A stretch of 64,000 nt of DNA, from contig NZ_BMWH01000004.1 of NCBI RefSeq assembly GCF_014651135.1, positions 124,001 through 188,000 of the forward strand, read 5' to 3'. Origin of the DNA: Streptomyces echinoruber (GTDB lineage Bacteria > Actinomycetota > Actinomycetes > Streptomycetales > Streptomycetaceae). This document shows, piece by piece, positions 1 through 8,172 of this stretch. Within the stretch, counting starts at the first letter, position 1. The number at the start of each line of letters is the position of its first letter. Under the pieces are notes generated by a model. The model was not told where the DNA came from. It ran no database searches and saw nothing but the letters and a program-made list of their open reading frames with translations. The translations under genes and the position numbers were made by a program.

Positions 1-1274
1 GAGGGGCCGGAGTTCCGGGCGAGGGCGGCGTCGCGGAGTCGTCCGGTGGAGACGCCGCGGGGGGAGGGCGTGGGGTCCGCAGGGCCTGATGTGTTCCTTC
101 CGGCGGACGTGTCCGGGGAGCCGGCCTCCGTGGAGGGGCGGCTGACGGCCCGTGGCGTCCCGTCGCCGCTGCCCTGGTGCCCGGTGCCGTCGGAGACGGT
201 GAACGCGGCGGCCATGACGGCGGCGAGCGCGGCGGCTCCGCCGGCGACCAGGACGCGTCCGCGTGCGGGCGTGGCCTTCGACGCGGCGTCGCCCGCCGCG
301 GGTGCCGCGGCGGGCGACGAATGCCGGTGCGTAAAGTCGGTGTCCCGCTCCGGTGCTTCCCCGGGGATCACGCTGGGGATCACGCTCGTGACGGCCGGGG
401 ACGGGACGGGCAGGGGGGCGGGACCGGCCGCCGTGTCGGCCGGGGTGGCCAGGGTGGTCAGGGCGGCCAGCCTCCGGGCGCAGGCGTGTGCCGAGGGGCG
501 GGCCTGCTCGTCCAGGTCGGTCATGTCCCGTAGCAGGGCGGCGAGTTCTTCCGGCAGGGAGTCGGGCAGGACGGGCGGGCGGTGGAGGCGCGCGATCGCG
601 GCCTCCAGGGGGCCGCCGTCGTACTCGAGCCTGCCCGTGAGGCATTCGAGGAGGGCCAGTCCGAGGGCGTAGACGTCGGCGGGCGGGCCGGCGGACCGGC
701 CGAGCACCTGCTCGGGGGAGAGGTAGGCGGCCGTGCCGACGAGTGCGCCGGGGGCGGTGCGGGTGGTGGCGTCGAGCAGCCGGGAGATGCCGAAGTCGGT
801 CAGGTGGGGGCGGCTGGAGGCGTCCAGGATGATGTTCGAGGGTTTGACGTCGCGGTGGACGATCCCCGCCTCGTGCGCGTGGGCCAGTGCCCGGGCGAGG
901 TGGGCGCCGAGTGCGGCGGTCTCGCCGGGGGACAGGGTGCCCTCGGCGATGCGGGCCTTGAGCGTGGGGCCTTCGATGAGCTGCATGACCAGGTAGGCGC
1001 GGCCGTCGTGCCGTCCGGCGTCGTAGACGGTGACCAGCCCGGGGTGCTGCAACCGGGCCAGGATCACCGCCTCGTTGCCGAAGCGTTCCTCCATGTCGGC
1101 GTCGGCGCCGGTGCGGAAGACCTTGACCGCCACCGGCCGTTTCAGGCGCAGGTCGAAGCCGCGGTGGACGTCGGCGGCGCCGCCCGAGCCGATGAGCGCG
1201 TCCAGGCGGTACCGCCCGGCCAGCACTTCCGCGGACCGTCCGGACGGTGCCGACGCCGACTGGCGGAACCTCAT
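1..1274 (-). CDS. Serine/threonine protein kinase, C-terminus cut by window edge
   Basis: Reads from an ATG at 1274 towards position 1 and runs off the window, so the C-terminus is missing. The kinase domain (about residues 20-280) has a glycine loop (GSGGAADV, near 29-36), Lys51 in PVAVKVF, the catalytic loop HRDVKPSN (Asp142) and DFG (Asp160). A Pro/Ala/Thr-rich juxtamembrane linker and one hydrophobic segment near residue 360 follow, then an extracellular Ser/Thr/Pro-rich tail. This is the usual layout of a membrane-anchored Hanks-type (PknB-like) kinase with the catalytic domain in the cytoplasm. No PASTA repeat is visible in the part present. Substrates cannot be inferred. Confidence 0.93.
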   Translation of the reverse strand, partial: MRFRQSASAPSGRSAEVLAGRYRLDALIGSGGAADVHRGFDLRLKRPVAVKVFRTGADADMEERFGNEAVILARLQHPGLVTVYDAGRHDGRAYLVMQLIEGPTLKARIAEGTLSPGETAALGAHLARALAHAHEAGIVHRDVKPSNIILDASSRPHLTDFGISRLLDATTRTAPGALVGTAAYLSPEQVLGRSAGPPADVYALGLALLECLTGRLEYDGGPLEAAIARLHRPPVLPDSLPEELAALLRDMTDLDEQARPSAHACARRLAALTTLATPADTAAGPAPLPVPSPAVTSVIPSVIPGEAPERDTDFTHRHSSPAAAPAAGDAASKATPARGRVLVAGGAAALAAVMAAAFTVSDGTGHQGSGDGTPRAVSRPSTEAGSPDTSAGRNTSGPADPTPSPRGVSTGRLRDAALARNSGP

Positions 1275-1312
1275 GTCCTCTCCCACTGCTTCCGAGGGTG
1301 CTGCGTGCGGGC

Positions 1313-1346
1313 GCTCGTCACCAGGACGAGCTCGTCACCAGGACGA
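1313..1346. repeat. 17-bp direct repeat, two copies
   Basis: GCTCGTCACCAGGACGA occurs twice head to tail in the divergent gap between the kinase gene and the gene starting at 1495. It could be a regulatory duplication or a slippage product; nothing else is recognisable in this gap. Confidence 0.7.
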
Positions 1347-1494
1347 AGGGGTGCCGTGCCGGACACGCGTACCCACGAGAAGCCGGGTTACCCCTGCGGC
1401 AGCTCCACGGGCCGGCGGTTCCACGGGCCGGTGGGGCGACGGCCCGTGGGGCGGCGGCCGGACGGCGCCGGCACCCCGGCGGTAGGGTCCTGCC

Positions 1495-2142
1495 ATGTCT
1501 CCCTCCCCATCTGGCACCTCCCCCGTCACCGCCGACGACCTCGAACTCGCCGTACGACTCGCCGTGTCGGTGCTGCGCCAGGCGCCGCCGGACGCCTGGG
1601 ACGAGAACGCCGGTTCGCTGGAGTGGACCTGCTGGGAGACCGTCGAGCACCTCAGCGACGACCTGTTCGCGTACGCCGCCCAACTGGGGCCCGCAGCACC
1701 GCCCTTGGACGGCGAGGTGCCCTTCGTGTGGGAGAGCCGGCGGCCCGGCGGGCCGGCGAACGCCGTGCACGCGGACCGGGCGGCGGGGCCCGCCGGGCTG
1801 CTGCAGGTGCTGGAGGCGTGCGGCGCGCTGCTGGCCGCGATGGTGCGGACGAGGCCCGCGGACACCCGCGCCCACCACGTGTTCGGCGTCTCCGACCCCG
1901 AGGGGTTCGCCGCGATGGGGATCGTGGAGACCCTGGTGCACACGCACGACCTGGCGCAGGGGCTCGGGCTCGCCTGGGACCCGCCCGCCGAGCTGTGCGC
2001 GCGGGTGCTCGCCCGGCTGTTCCCCGACGCGCCGACGTCCACGCCGCCCTGGCCCACGCTGCTGTGGGCCACCGGGCGCGGCGAACTGCCCGGCCGTCCC
2101 CGGCTGACGAGCTGGCGTTGGGACGGGACCGTACGGGCGTAG
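1495..2142 (+). CDS. Maleylpyruvate isomerase N-terminal / DinB-like domain protein
   Basis: A 215-residue cytoplasmic protein. The N-terminal half (VTADDLELAVRLAVSVLRQ, then WTCWETVEHLSDDLFAYA) looks like the mycothiol-dependent maleylpyruvate isomerase N-terminal domain, a four-helix bundle of the DinB superfamily that uses histidines to bind a metal; candidate ligands are His in VEHLSDD and in VHTHDLAQG near residue 150. Members often act in mycothiol-dependent chemistry, but the substrate here is unknown. It is transcribed divergently from the kinase. ATG 1495 is the only start that fits the domain. Confidence 0.75.
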   Translation: MSPSPSGTSPVTADDLELAVRLAVSVLRQAPPDAWDENAGSLEWTCWETVEHLSDDLFAYAAQLGPAAPPLDGEVPFVWESRRPGGPANAVHADRAAGPAGLLQVLEACGALLAAMVRTRPADTRAHHVFGVSDPEGFAAMGIVETLVHTHDLAQGLGLAWDPPAELCARVLARLFPDAPTSTPPWPTLLWATGRGELPGRPRLTSWRWDGTVRA

Positions 2143-2275
2143 GTTCCCCGTAGGTTCACCCTCGGATCATGCTGGGCTCCGCCACCGGGCTGGGCAGGAT
2201 CCTCGTGGACCGTGGTGGACCGTGGACGCCGGTGAGGGTGGTCCCGGCCGGGGAGACGGGAGAGGGCAGAGGGCG

Positions 2276-3178
2276 ATGTACGACTACGACCTGCTGGTCG
2301 TCGGGTCCGCCAACGCCGACCTGGTGGTCGGCGTGGAGCGGCGCCCGGCGGCCGGGGAGACGGTGCTCGGCTCCGACCTGGCCGTCCACCCGGGCGGCAA
2401 GGGCGCCAACCAGGCGGTCGCCGCCGCGCGGCTCGGGGCCCGTACGGCCCTGCTGGCCCGCGTCGGCGACGACGCGTACGGGCGGCTGCTGCTGGACACA
2501 CAGCGGGCGGCCGGCGTGGACACGGTGGGCGTGCTGGTCGGCGGCGCGCCGACGGGGGTGGCGCTGATCACCGTGGACCCGTCCGGCGACAACAGCATCG
2601 TCGTCGCGCCGGGCGCCAACGCCCGTCTCGCGCCCGGCGACGTGCGGGCCGCCGCCTGCCTGCTGCAGGCGTCCCGGGTGGTGTCGGCGCAACTGGAGAT
2701 CCCGCTGGAGACGGTCGAGGAGATCGTGCGCAACCTCCCCGACGGGGGCCGCTTCGTACTCAACCCGTCCCCGCCGCGCCCGCTGCCGCGTGCCGTGCTG
2801 GACGCCTGCGACCCGCTGATCGTCAACGAGCACGAGGCGCGGGTGATCCTGGGCGCCTCCGCCACGGACGGCACCCCCGAGGAGTGGGCGCGGCTGCTGC
2901 TGGCGCGCGGCCCGCGCTCGGTGGTGGTGACGCTGGGCGCCGGGGGCGCGCTGGCCGCCGACGCGCAGGGCGTGACGCGGGTGCCGTCGGTGCCGGTGCG
3001 GGCCGTGGACACCACGGGCGCCGGGGACGCCTTCACCGCCGCGCTGGCCTGGCGGCTCGGCGCCGGCGCGCCCCTGCGGGAGGCGGCGGCGTACGCGGCG
3101 CGGGTCGGGGCGGCGGCGGTGACACGGCGGGGCGCGCAGGAGTCGTTCCCGACGGCGGAGGAGGTCGCGGCCCTGTGA
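2276..3178 (+). CDS. rbsK: Ribokinase
   Basis: A PfkB-family sugar kinase of 300 residues that phosphorylates ribose (or a related sugar) at O5 with ATP. Both signatures are present: GGKGANQAVAAARLG near residues 38-52 and DTTGAGDAFTAAL near 244-256, the latter carrying the catalytic Asp and the anion hole. ATG 2276 gives the usual N-terminus (YDYDLLVVGSANADLV); a longer reading from 2222 would add an unlike Gly-rich extension. The gene ends just before a strong hairpin terminator, and a LacI regulator lies downstream, suggesting a sugar-utilisation neighbourhood. No ribose transporter is seen nearby. Confidence 0.92.
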   Translation: MYDYDLLVVGSANADLVVGVERRPAAGETVLGSDLAVHPGGKGANQAVAAARLGARTALLARVGDDAYGRLLLDTQRAAGVDTVGVLVGGAPTGVALITVDPSGDNSIVVAPGANARLAPGDVRAAACLLQASRVVSAQLEIPLETVEEIVRNLPDGGRFVLNPSPPRPLPRAVLDACDPLIVNEHEARVILGASATDGTPEEWARLLLARGPRSVVVTLGAGGALAADAQGVTRVPSVPVRAVDTTGAGDAFTAALAWRLGAGAPLREAAAYAARVGAAAVTRRGAQESFPTAEEVAAL

Positions 3179-3320
3179 GCGGCCCTGTGAAGGGCCTTGT
3201 GAACGGCCTGGTGAGGCGGGCGGTTCGCCGTCGTGGTCCCGGCCCGCGGCGGGCGCGGGTCCGGATGCGCGGGGTCTGAAAACGGGGAGGTGGAAAGGCG
3301 CAGAGGCGCACAGACGTTTC

Positions 3321-3352
3321 GAGGGGCCCGGTCCCCCCAGACCGGGCCCCTC
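3321..3352 (+). terminator. Hairpin terminator after ribokinase
   Basis: A perfect 13-bp stem, GAGGGGCCCGGTC pairing with GACCGGGCCCCTC around a short loop of C residues, stands about 140 bp after the ribokinase stop. It lacks a clear T tract, as is common in Streptomyces. Confidence 0.8.
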
Positions 3353-3524
3353 GGCTTCCCTCCCTGTCAGGACCCCTCGTGATCCCCCCCAGGGTCCCCC
3401 GGGTCCTGATGACAAGTACGACCCGCGGGGTCCGGGAAGGGTTGCACGGCCTCCGCAAGATTTTTTTCTCCGTGCGCAGGCGCGCGTCCGGCGCATCACC
3501 GTCGGCGTCCGGCACATCACCGCC

Positions 3525-3830
3525 GGCGGCCCACCGCATCACGTGCCGCGGGAACCGCTGCGCCGTCTCCGCGAGGACCTCACGGCCGTCGCGGGCCCAC
3601 AGCGCGTCGTTGAACAGCTCCACCTCGATGGGGCCGGTGCGGCCGGCGGCCTCGACGTACCCCTTCCCCGCGCGCAGGTCGACCGCGCCGTCGCCGAGAG
3701 GTCGAGGGCCTGGGCGAGGGTGGAGACCCCGCAGCGGTCGGCGGCGTACATGGGGTGCAGCGCCTCGACGGCGAGGCGGACGCCGCGTTCCTCGGCGTAC
3801 GGGCCCAGCTCGGCCGGCGCGTCGGCCGCC
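3525..3830 (-). pseudogene. Decayed sugar phosphate isomerase/epimerase
   Basis: Two minus-strand segments match the TIM-barrel sugar isomerase family but lie in different frames. The upstream one (about 3830-3697) reads AELGPYAEERGVRLAVEALHP, then DRCGVSTLAQALDL. At about 3697-3702 the family sequence continues in the next frame as GDGAVDLRAGKGYVEAAG, then GPIEVELFNDALWARDGREV down to about 3530. In intact members roughly 60 residues lie between these parts, so a deletion joined them out of frame, and the N-terminal half is missing. The intact paralogue at 6457 shows the family belongs in this neighbourhood. Family from motif recognition only. Confidence 0.75.
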
Positions 3831-3935
3831 CGATACAGTCCGCGCCGCGGCCGGTACGGTCTGCACCGAACCCCTGCCCCGGGTCTGGCGTCTAGCAGGA
3901 CGGACGACGAGGATGCGCGACCGGAGGACGACGAG

Positions 3936-4985
3936 ATGACGGTGACCCTGGCGGACGTTGCGGCCCGCGCCCAGGTCTCGCCCGCGACGGTGTCGCGCGT
4001 GCTGAACGGCAACTACCCGGTGGCCGCCGCCACCCGGGAGCGGGTGCTGAAGGCGGTCGACGAGCTCGACTACGTCCTCAACGGCCCCGCCAGCGCGCTC
4101 GCCGCGGCCACCTCCGACCTGGTCGGCATCCTCGTCAACGACATCGCCGACCCGTTCTTCGGGATCATGGCGAGCGCGATCCAGTCGGAGATCGGCGGCG
4201 CGGGCGGGCGCGCGGGCGGGGAGCGCCTCGCCGTCGTCTGCAACACCGGCGGCTCCCCGGAGCGCGAACTGACCTACCTCACCCTGCTCCAGCGGCAGCG
4301 CGCCGCCGCCGTGGTGCTGACCGGCGGGACGGTGGAGGACGCGGCGCACGCGGCCGCGATGTCGACGAAGCTGCGCAAGCTGGGCGACGCGGGCACCAAG
4401 GTCGTGCTGTGCGGCCGCCCGCCGGCCCCCGACACCGGCGCCGTCGCCCTCGACTTCGACCATCGCGGCGGCGCCCGCGAACTGACCGAGCACCTCATCG
4501 GCCTCGGCCACCGCCGCCTCGGCTACCTCACCGGCCCGAAGGAGCGGACCACGACCCGCCACCGCCTGGAGGGCCACCGCGCCGCGCTCGCCGCCGCCGG
4601 CATCGAGGAGGACGAGCGCTGGACGGTGCACGGCCGCTACGACCGCCGCTCCGGCTACGAGGCCACGCTGGAGCTGCTGCGCCGCGACCCGAGCCTGACG
4701 GCCGTGGTCGCCGCCAACGACTCCGTCGCCCTCGGCGCCTGCGCCGCCCTGCGCGAGTCCGGCCTGCGCATCCCCGAGGACGTGTCGGTGGCCGGCTTCG
4801 ACGACCTGCCCTTCAGCATCGACGCGGTGCCCTCCCTGACCACCGTCCGGCTGCCGCTCGCGGAGGCGGGCGCGCGGGCCGGCCGCATCGCCATGGGACG
4901 CGAGGAACCACCGCCGGGCGGGGTGGCGACGGTGCGGGGGGAGCTGATGGTGCGGGGGTCGACGGGGGTGCCGCGGGCCTCCTGA
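3936..4985 (+). CDS. LacI-family transcriptional regulator
   Basis: A 349-residue repressor. The N-terminal helix-turn-helix is classical: VTLADVAARAQVSPATVSRVLNG, then a hinge helix in the LDYVLNGPASALA stretch. A periplasmic-binding-protein-like sensor domain follows, with the typical VVAANDSVALGACAALRESG and IPEDVSVAGFDDLPF segments. ATG 3936 places the HTH at residues 2-25; the same frame is open further upstream, but that stretch overlaps the decayed isomerase. Likely binds a sugar or sugar phosphate and controls nearby sugar genes; the effector is unknown. Confidence 0.92.
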   Translation: MTVTLADVAARAQVSPATVSRVLNGNYPVAAATRERVLKAVDELDYVLNGPASALAAATSDLVGILVNDIADPFFGIMASAIQSEIGGAGGRAGGERLAVVCNTGGSPERELTYLTLLQRQRAAAVVLTGGTVEDAAHAAAMSTKLRKLGDAGTKVVLCGRPPAPDTGAVALDFDHRGGARELTEHLIGLGHRRLGYLTGPKERTTTRHRLEGHRAALAAAGIEEDERWTVHGRYDRRSGYEATLELLRRDPSLTAVVAANDSVALGACAALRESGLRIPEDVSVAGFDDLPFSIDAVPSLTTVRLPLAEAGARAGRIAMGREEPPPGGVATVRGELMVRGSTGVPRAS

Positions 4986-5309
4986 CGTTCCCAGCGGGGT
5001 GCCGCGGGCTTCCAGCGGGAGCGGGGTGCCGCGGGCTTCGCAGAGGTCTCGTGGCGGTCTCCTGCACGGCCGGCAGTCTCCTGTACGGCCGGCGGTCTCC
5101 TGATTCCTGACGGCTTGCGGTCTCCTGGCGGCCGGCGGCTCACCCGGGGCTTCCTCACGGTGATGGCGCGGGGCCAGTGCCGGACGTGTGCGGGGGGCGG
5201 CCGGCGCCGGGCGCGTGCGTACGGCGACGGCCGCCATGGACGCGCGCCCCGCCGCGTCCTAGTCTCGAAAGCCACGGTATCTCTGACTGAGTCAAGGATC
5301 GGGGCCGCC
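4986..5309. other. Intergenic region with degenerate GC-rich repeats
   Basis: No gene is supported. A near-duplicate containing GGGGTGCCGCGGGCTTC recurs three times across the end of the lacI gene and about 4997-5040. A second, about 20-bp motif around GGTCTCCTG and GGCCGGC recurs four to five times between about 5055 and 5145. The promoter of the MarR-GNAT gene presumably lies in the last 60 bp, before the ATG at 5310. Confidence 0.5.
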
Positions 5310-6266
5310 ATGACCGTCCAGGACGTCCGGGCCTTCAACCGCTTCTACACCAACGTCATCGGCGCGCTCGACTACGGCCGCCACCTGTACGCCCCGTACA
5401 CCCTCACCGAGGCGCGCGTGCTGTACGAGCTGGCGCACGCGCCGCGGACGGACGCGGCCGACCTGCGGGAGCAGCTGTCGCTGGACGCGGGGTACCTGAG
5501 CCGGATCCTGAACCGGTTCGAGAAGGACGGGCTGGTCGAGCGCGGCCCGTCGCAGACGGATCCGCGGCGGCGGCGGATCACGCTGACCGCGCGCGGCCGT
5601 GAGGCCGCGGACCTGCTGGAGGAGCGGGCCCGGGAGAGCGTCGGCGCGCTGCTGGCGACCGTCTCCCCGGCCGACCGGCCGCGGCTGGCGGAGGCGATGC
5701 GCACCATCCGGGACATCCTCTCCGGCGGGCGCGCGCCGAGGGCCGCCGCCCGGCCCGAGGACGTGGTGCTGCGCGAGCCGCGGCCGGGGGACCTGGGCTG
5801 GATCGTGCAGCGCAACGCCGCCGTGTACGCCGCCGAGTACGGCTGGGACGCCGACTACGAGGCGCTGGTGGCGCGGATCGTCGCGGACTTCGCGCAGGAC
5901 CACGACCCGCGCCTGGAGCGGGTGTGGATGGCAGAGCTGGACGGGCGGCCGGTGGGGTGCGTGATGTGCGTGCGCGACCGGGCCCCGGACACGGCCCGGC
6001 TGCGGCTGCTGCTCGTCGAGCCGGAGGCGCGCGGGCTGCGCATCGGCGACCGGCTGGTGCGGGCCGTGATCGACTTCGCCCGCGGGGCCGGCTACCGCGC
6101 GCTGGTGCTGTGGACCAACGACTGCCTCACCGCCGCGCGCCGCATCTACCGGCGGCACGGCTTCACCCTGGTCGCCGAGAAACCCCACCGCTCCTTCGGC
6201 CAGGACCTGGTCGGGCAGGACTGGCGGCTGGAGCTGGACGGCCGGAACGAGCGCGGGGAGGGATGA
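5310..6266 (+). CDS. MarR-GNAT bifunctional helix-turn-helix / acetyltransferase
   Basis: A 318-residue fusion. Residues 1-140 are a MarR winged helix (LSLDAGYLSRILNRFEKDGL is the recognition helix, and DPRRRRITLTARGREA the wing). Residues 155-318 form a GNAT acetyltransferase with the acetyl-CoA loop in VEPEARGLRIGDRLVRAV and the C-terminal RRIYRRHGFTLVAEKPH. Such fusions occur widely in actinobacteria; substrates are usually unknown. The longer reading from 5115 gives an Arg-rich extension unlike MarR proteins, so ATG 5310 was chosen. The stop codon lies within the first unit of a 22-bp tandem array. Confidence 0.9.
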   Translation: MTVQDVRAFNRFYTNVIGALDYGRHLYAPYTLTEARVLYELAHAPRTDAADLREQLSLDAGYLSRILNRFEKDGLVERGPSQTDPRRRRITLTARGREAADLLEERARESVGALLATVSPADRPRLAEAMRTIRDILSGGRAPRAAARPEDVVLREPRPGDLGWIVQRNAAVYAAEYGWDADYEALVARIVADFAQDHDPRLERVWMAELDGRPVGCVMCVRDRAPDTARLRLLLVEPEARGLRIGDRLVRAVIDFARGAGYRALVLWTNDCLTAARRIYRRHGFTLVAEKPHRSFGQDLVGQDWRLELDGRNERGEG

Positions 6267-6393
6267 TCCACGACAGGCGCGGCGCCGGTCCACGTCAGGC
6301 GCGGCGCCGGCCCACAACACGCCCGGCGATGATCCACGACACGCCCGGCGATGATCCACGACAGGACCGGCGATGATCCACGACAGGTGAGGC
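6262..6393. repeat. 22-bp tandem array, six units
   Basis: Six units of exactly 22 bp run from 6262 to 6393. The last three (6328, 6350, 6372) begin GATGATCCACGACA and differ only near their ends; the first also begins this way and carries the TGA stop of the MarR-GNAT gene, and units two and three are diverged. The array fills most of the gap to the isomerase at 6457. Function unknown. Confidence 0.9.
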
Positions 6394-6456
6394 GCGGCGG
6401 GACACGGGCACCTGAAGAGAGGCAGGACACGTGAGTGACGACGTAAGGTCCCAGGC

Positions 6457-7257
6457 ATGAAGTTCGCGTTCTCCACCCTCGGAGTGCCCGGTCTGCCCGT
6501 GCCCGAGGTGGTGCGGCTGGCGACGGCGCACGGCTACCACGGCGTCGAGTTGCGCGCCCACCCGGAGGAACCGGTCCACCCCGCCCTCGGCCCGGGCGAG
6601 CGGTCCGCCGTCGCCGACGCGTTCCAGGACTCCGGCGTCGAGCTGCTGGGCCTGGCCGGGTACGTCGGAGTGGCCGCGCCCGACGACGACGCCTCCGTCC
6701 TCGCCGAGCTCCGCGCCCTGGTCGACCTCGCCCGCGACCTGGGCGCCCCCCACGTCCGCGTCTTCCCCGGCGCCTCCCCCGAGCAGAGTGCCGAGGAGGC
6801 CGACGCGACCGCCGCCCGGCGCCTGGGCGACGCCGCCCGCCACGCCGCCGACGCGGGCGTGCGCATCCTGCTGGAGACCCACGACTCCCACCGCACCGGC
6901 GCCGCCGCGATCCGCGTCCTCGGCCCGGTCGGCCACGGCAGCGTCGGCGCGCTGTGGGACGTGATGCACACCTGGCTGGGCGGCGAGCAGCCGTCGGAGA
7001 CGTACGCCGCGCTCTCCCCGTACCTCGGCTACGTCCAGGTCAAGGACATCGCCTCCGCCGACGACACCACCCCCCTCCCCCTCGGCGCCGGCGTCCTCCC
7101 GCTCGCCGAGTGCGTCGAGGTCCTCTCCCGGCACGGCTGGGACGGCTGGCTGTGCTGGGAGTACGAGAAGCGCTGGTACGACGCCGCGGCCCCGCTGCCC
7201 GGCCTGCTCGACGCGGGCCGGGAGCACCTGGCGCGGCTGCTCAACGAGTCGGCGTAG
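6457..7257 (+). CDS. Sugar phosphate isomerase/epimerase, xylose-isomerase-like TIM barrel
   Basis: A 266-residue cytoplasmic TIM-barrel protein beginning MKFAFSTLGVPGLPVPEVV. Metal-site and family features are visible: GYHGVELRAHP near residue 27, the glutamate in ILLETHDSH near 138, GALWDVMHTW near 166, YVQVKDIAS near 191 and WLCWEYEKRWYD near 230. Family members isomerise or epimerise sugars or their phosphates with a divalent metal; the exact substrate cannot be read from sequence. Start ATG 6457 is well supported. It is related to the decayed gene at 3525-3830. Confidence 0.88.
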   Translation: MKFAFSTLGVPGLPVPEVVRLATAHGYHGVELRAHPEEPVHPALGPGERSAVADAFQDSGVELLGLAGYVGVAAPDDDASVLAELRALVDLARDLGAPHVRVFPGASPEQSAEEADATAARRLGDAARHAADAGVRILLETHDSHRTGAAAIRVLGPVGHGSVGALWDVMHTWLGGEQPSETYAALSPYLGYVQVKDIASADDTTPLPLGAGVLPLAECVEVLSRHGWDGWLCWEYEKRWYDAAAPLPGLLDAGREHLARLLNESA

Positions 7258-7677
7258 GAACACCTGAACCGGTCTCAGCGACCCGTGAGCTTCGCAGATC
7301 CGTCGGCCGACACAGCCGCGCGAACGTCTTGCGGCACAGCCGCGCGAACGTCCTGCGGTCCCTCAACTCACCCGACGGGCGCTGTGCCGACCCGGCATGC
7401 CACCGAGCCGCCGACGCGCCCGCCCCCACCCAGCGCTCACCGGCCCGGCCCGGACCCTGTCACCTCCCGGAGTGCGACGGATCCGCCGGACGTGTCACGC
7501 CAAGAAATCCGCCGGACGTGTCGCACCAAGGGCCCGCCCGCACCACCGGTCCACCCCCGAGCGCGGCCCATCGCGGACCCGACGGCCCTGTGCCGCAGCC
7601 CGTACGAACTCGCCAGTCCCACAACGGCTTTGCCCTTCCCCCATACACTGGAAGCCGCTGTTGAACAGGGGGACGAC
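7258..7677. repeat. Long non-coding gap with two separate tandem duplications
   Basis: No supported gene in 420 bp. A 24-bp unit with core CAGCCGCGCGAACGTC is duplicated at 7311-7334 and 7335-7358. A 26-bp unit beginning ATCCGCCGGACGTGTC is duplicated at 7481-7506 and 7507-7532. The gap marks the left edge of the EACC1/caspase cassette and must hold its promoter, but no convincing -10/-35 pair was found. Confidence 0.7.
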
Positions 7678-8172
7678 ATGGCGGCAGCCAGCACTATGCG
7701 TCTGGTCGTGTCCGGTGGGGCCGACGTGGACCAGGAGGAGCTCGACGAGCTCACCCTGCAGTTGAGGCGGCGGCTGCTGGAACTCGACGTGGACGACGTA
7801 CGGGTGGAGCGGTCCGGCACGCCGGTGCCCGAGGGCGCGAAGCCGGGTGGGCTCCTCGCGGTCGGCGCCCTCGCCGTCAGCCTCGCGCCCGCCGTCCTGC
7901 GACCCGCGCTGCATCTGGTGGAGACCTGGCTGCAGAACCGCCCCGTGCGCACGGTCAAGGTCGACGTCGACGGCCGCACCCTCGAGCTCGGTCACGCCTC
8001 GGCCGAACAGCAACAGCGCCTGGTGGACGCCTTTTTGGAGGAAATCCGTACGCGGGCCCAAGCCGAGGAGAACCCGACCGCACCCGGCGAAGCGGCCGGA
8101 GTCACGAGAGATACCGAAGTCACGGGAGATACCGGAGAACCGCCCGCTGTTCAGGAGCAGACCGCCCCATGA
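7678..8172 (+). CDS. EACC1-type effector-associated protein
   Basis: A 164-residue protein with an N-terminal alpha/beta region (MRLVVSGGADVDQEELDEL, and a helix ending near residue 40), then a Gly/Ala/Leu-rich hydrophobic segment near residues 58-80 and a short beta region (PVRTVKVDVDGRTLELGH). This arrangement is typical of effector-associated constant component 1 (EACC1), a small protein encoded beside caspase-like or other effectors in actinobacterial conflict systems described by Aravind and colleagues. The stop overlaps the caspase start by 4 bp (ATGA), indicating coupled translation. Family call is from pattern recognition; its biochemical role is not established. Confidence 0.75.
   Translation: MAAASTMRLVVSGGADVDQEELDELTLQLRRRLLELDVDDVRVERSGTPVPEGAKPGGLLAVGALAVSLAPAVLRPALHLVETWLQNRPVRTVKVDVDGRTLELGHASAEQQQRLVDAFLEEIRTRAQAEENPTAPGEAAGVTRDTEVTGDTGEPPAVQEQTAP

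Noticed and set aside
582..2153. A 523-codon plus-strand frame
   Set aside because: Antisense to the kinase and out of frame with the gene at 1495; no domain recognisable.
3033..5237. A 734-codon minus-strand reading frame opposite lacI
   Set aside because: Mostly shadow sequence. Only the segment kept as the isomerase pseudogene has family motifs.
7258..7677. A coding region extending the EACC1 gene upstream to 7285
   Set aside because: The extension is Pro/Thr/Arg-rich, contains the duplicated repeats and lacks similarity to the EACC1 start; ATG 7678 matches the family start.
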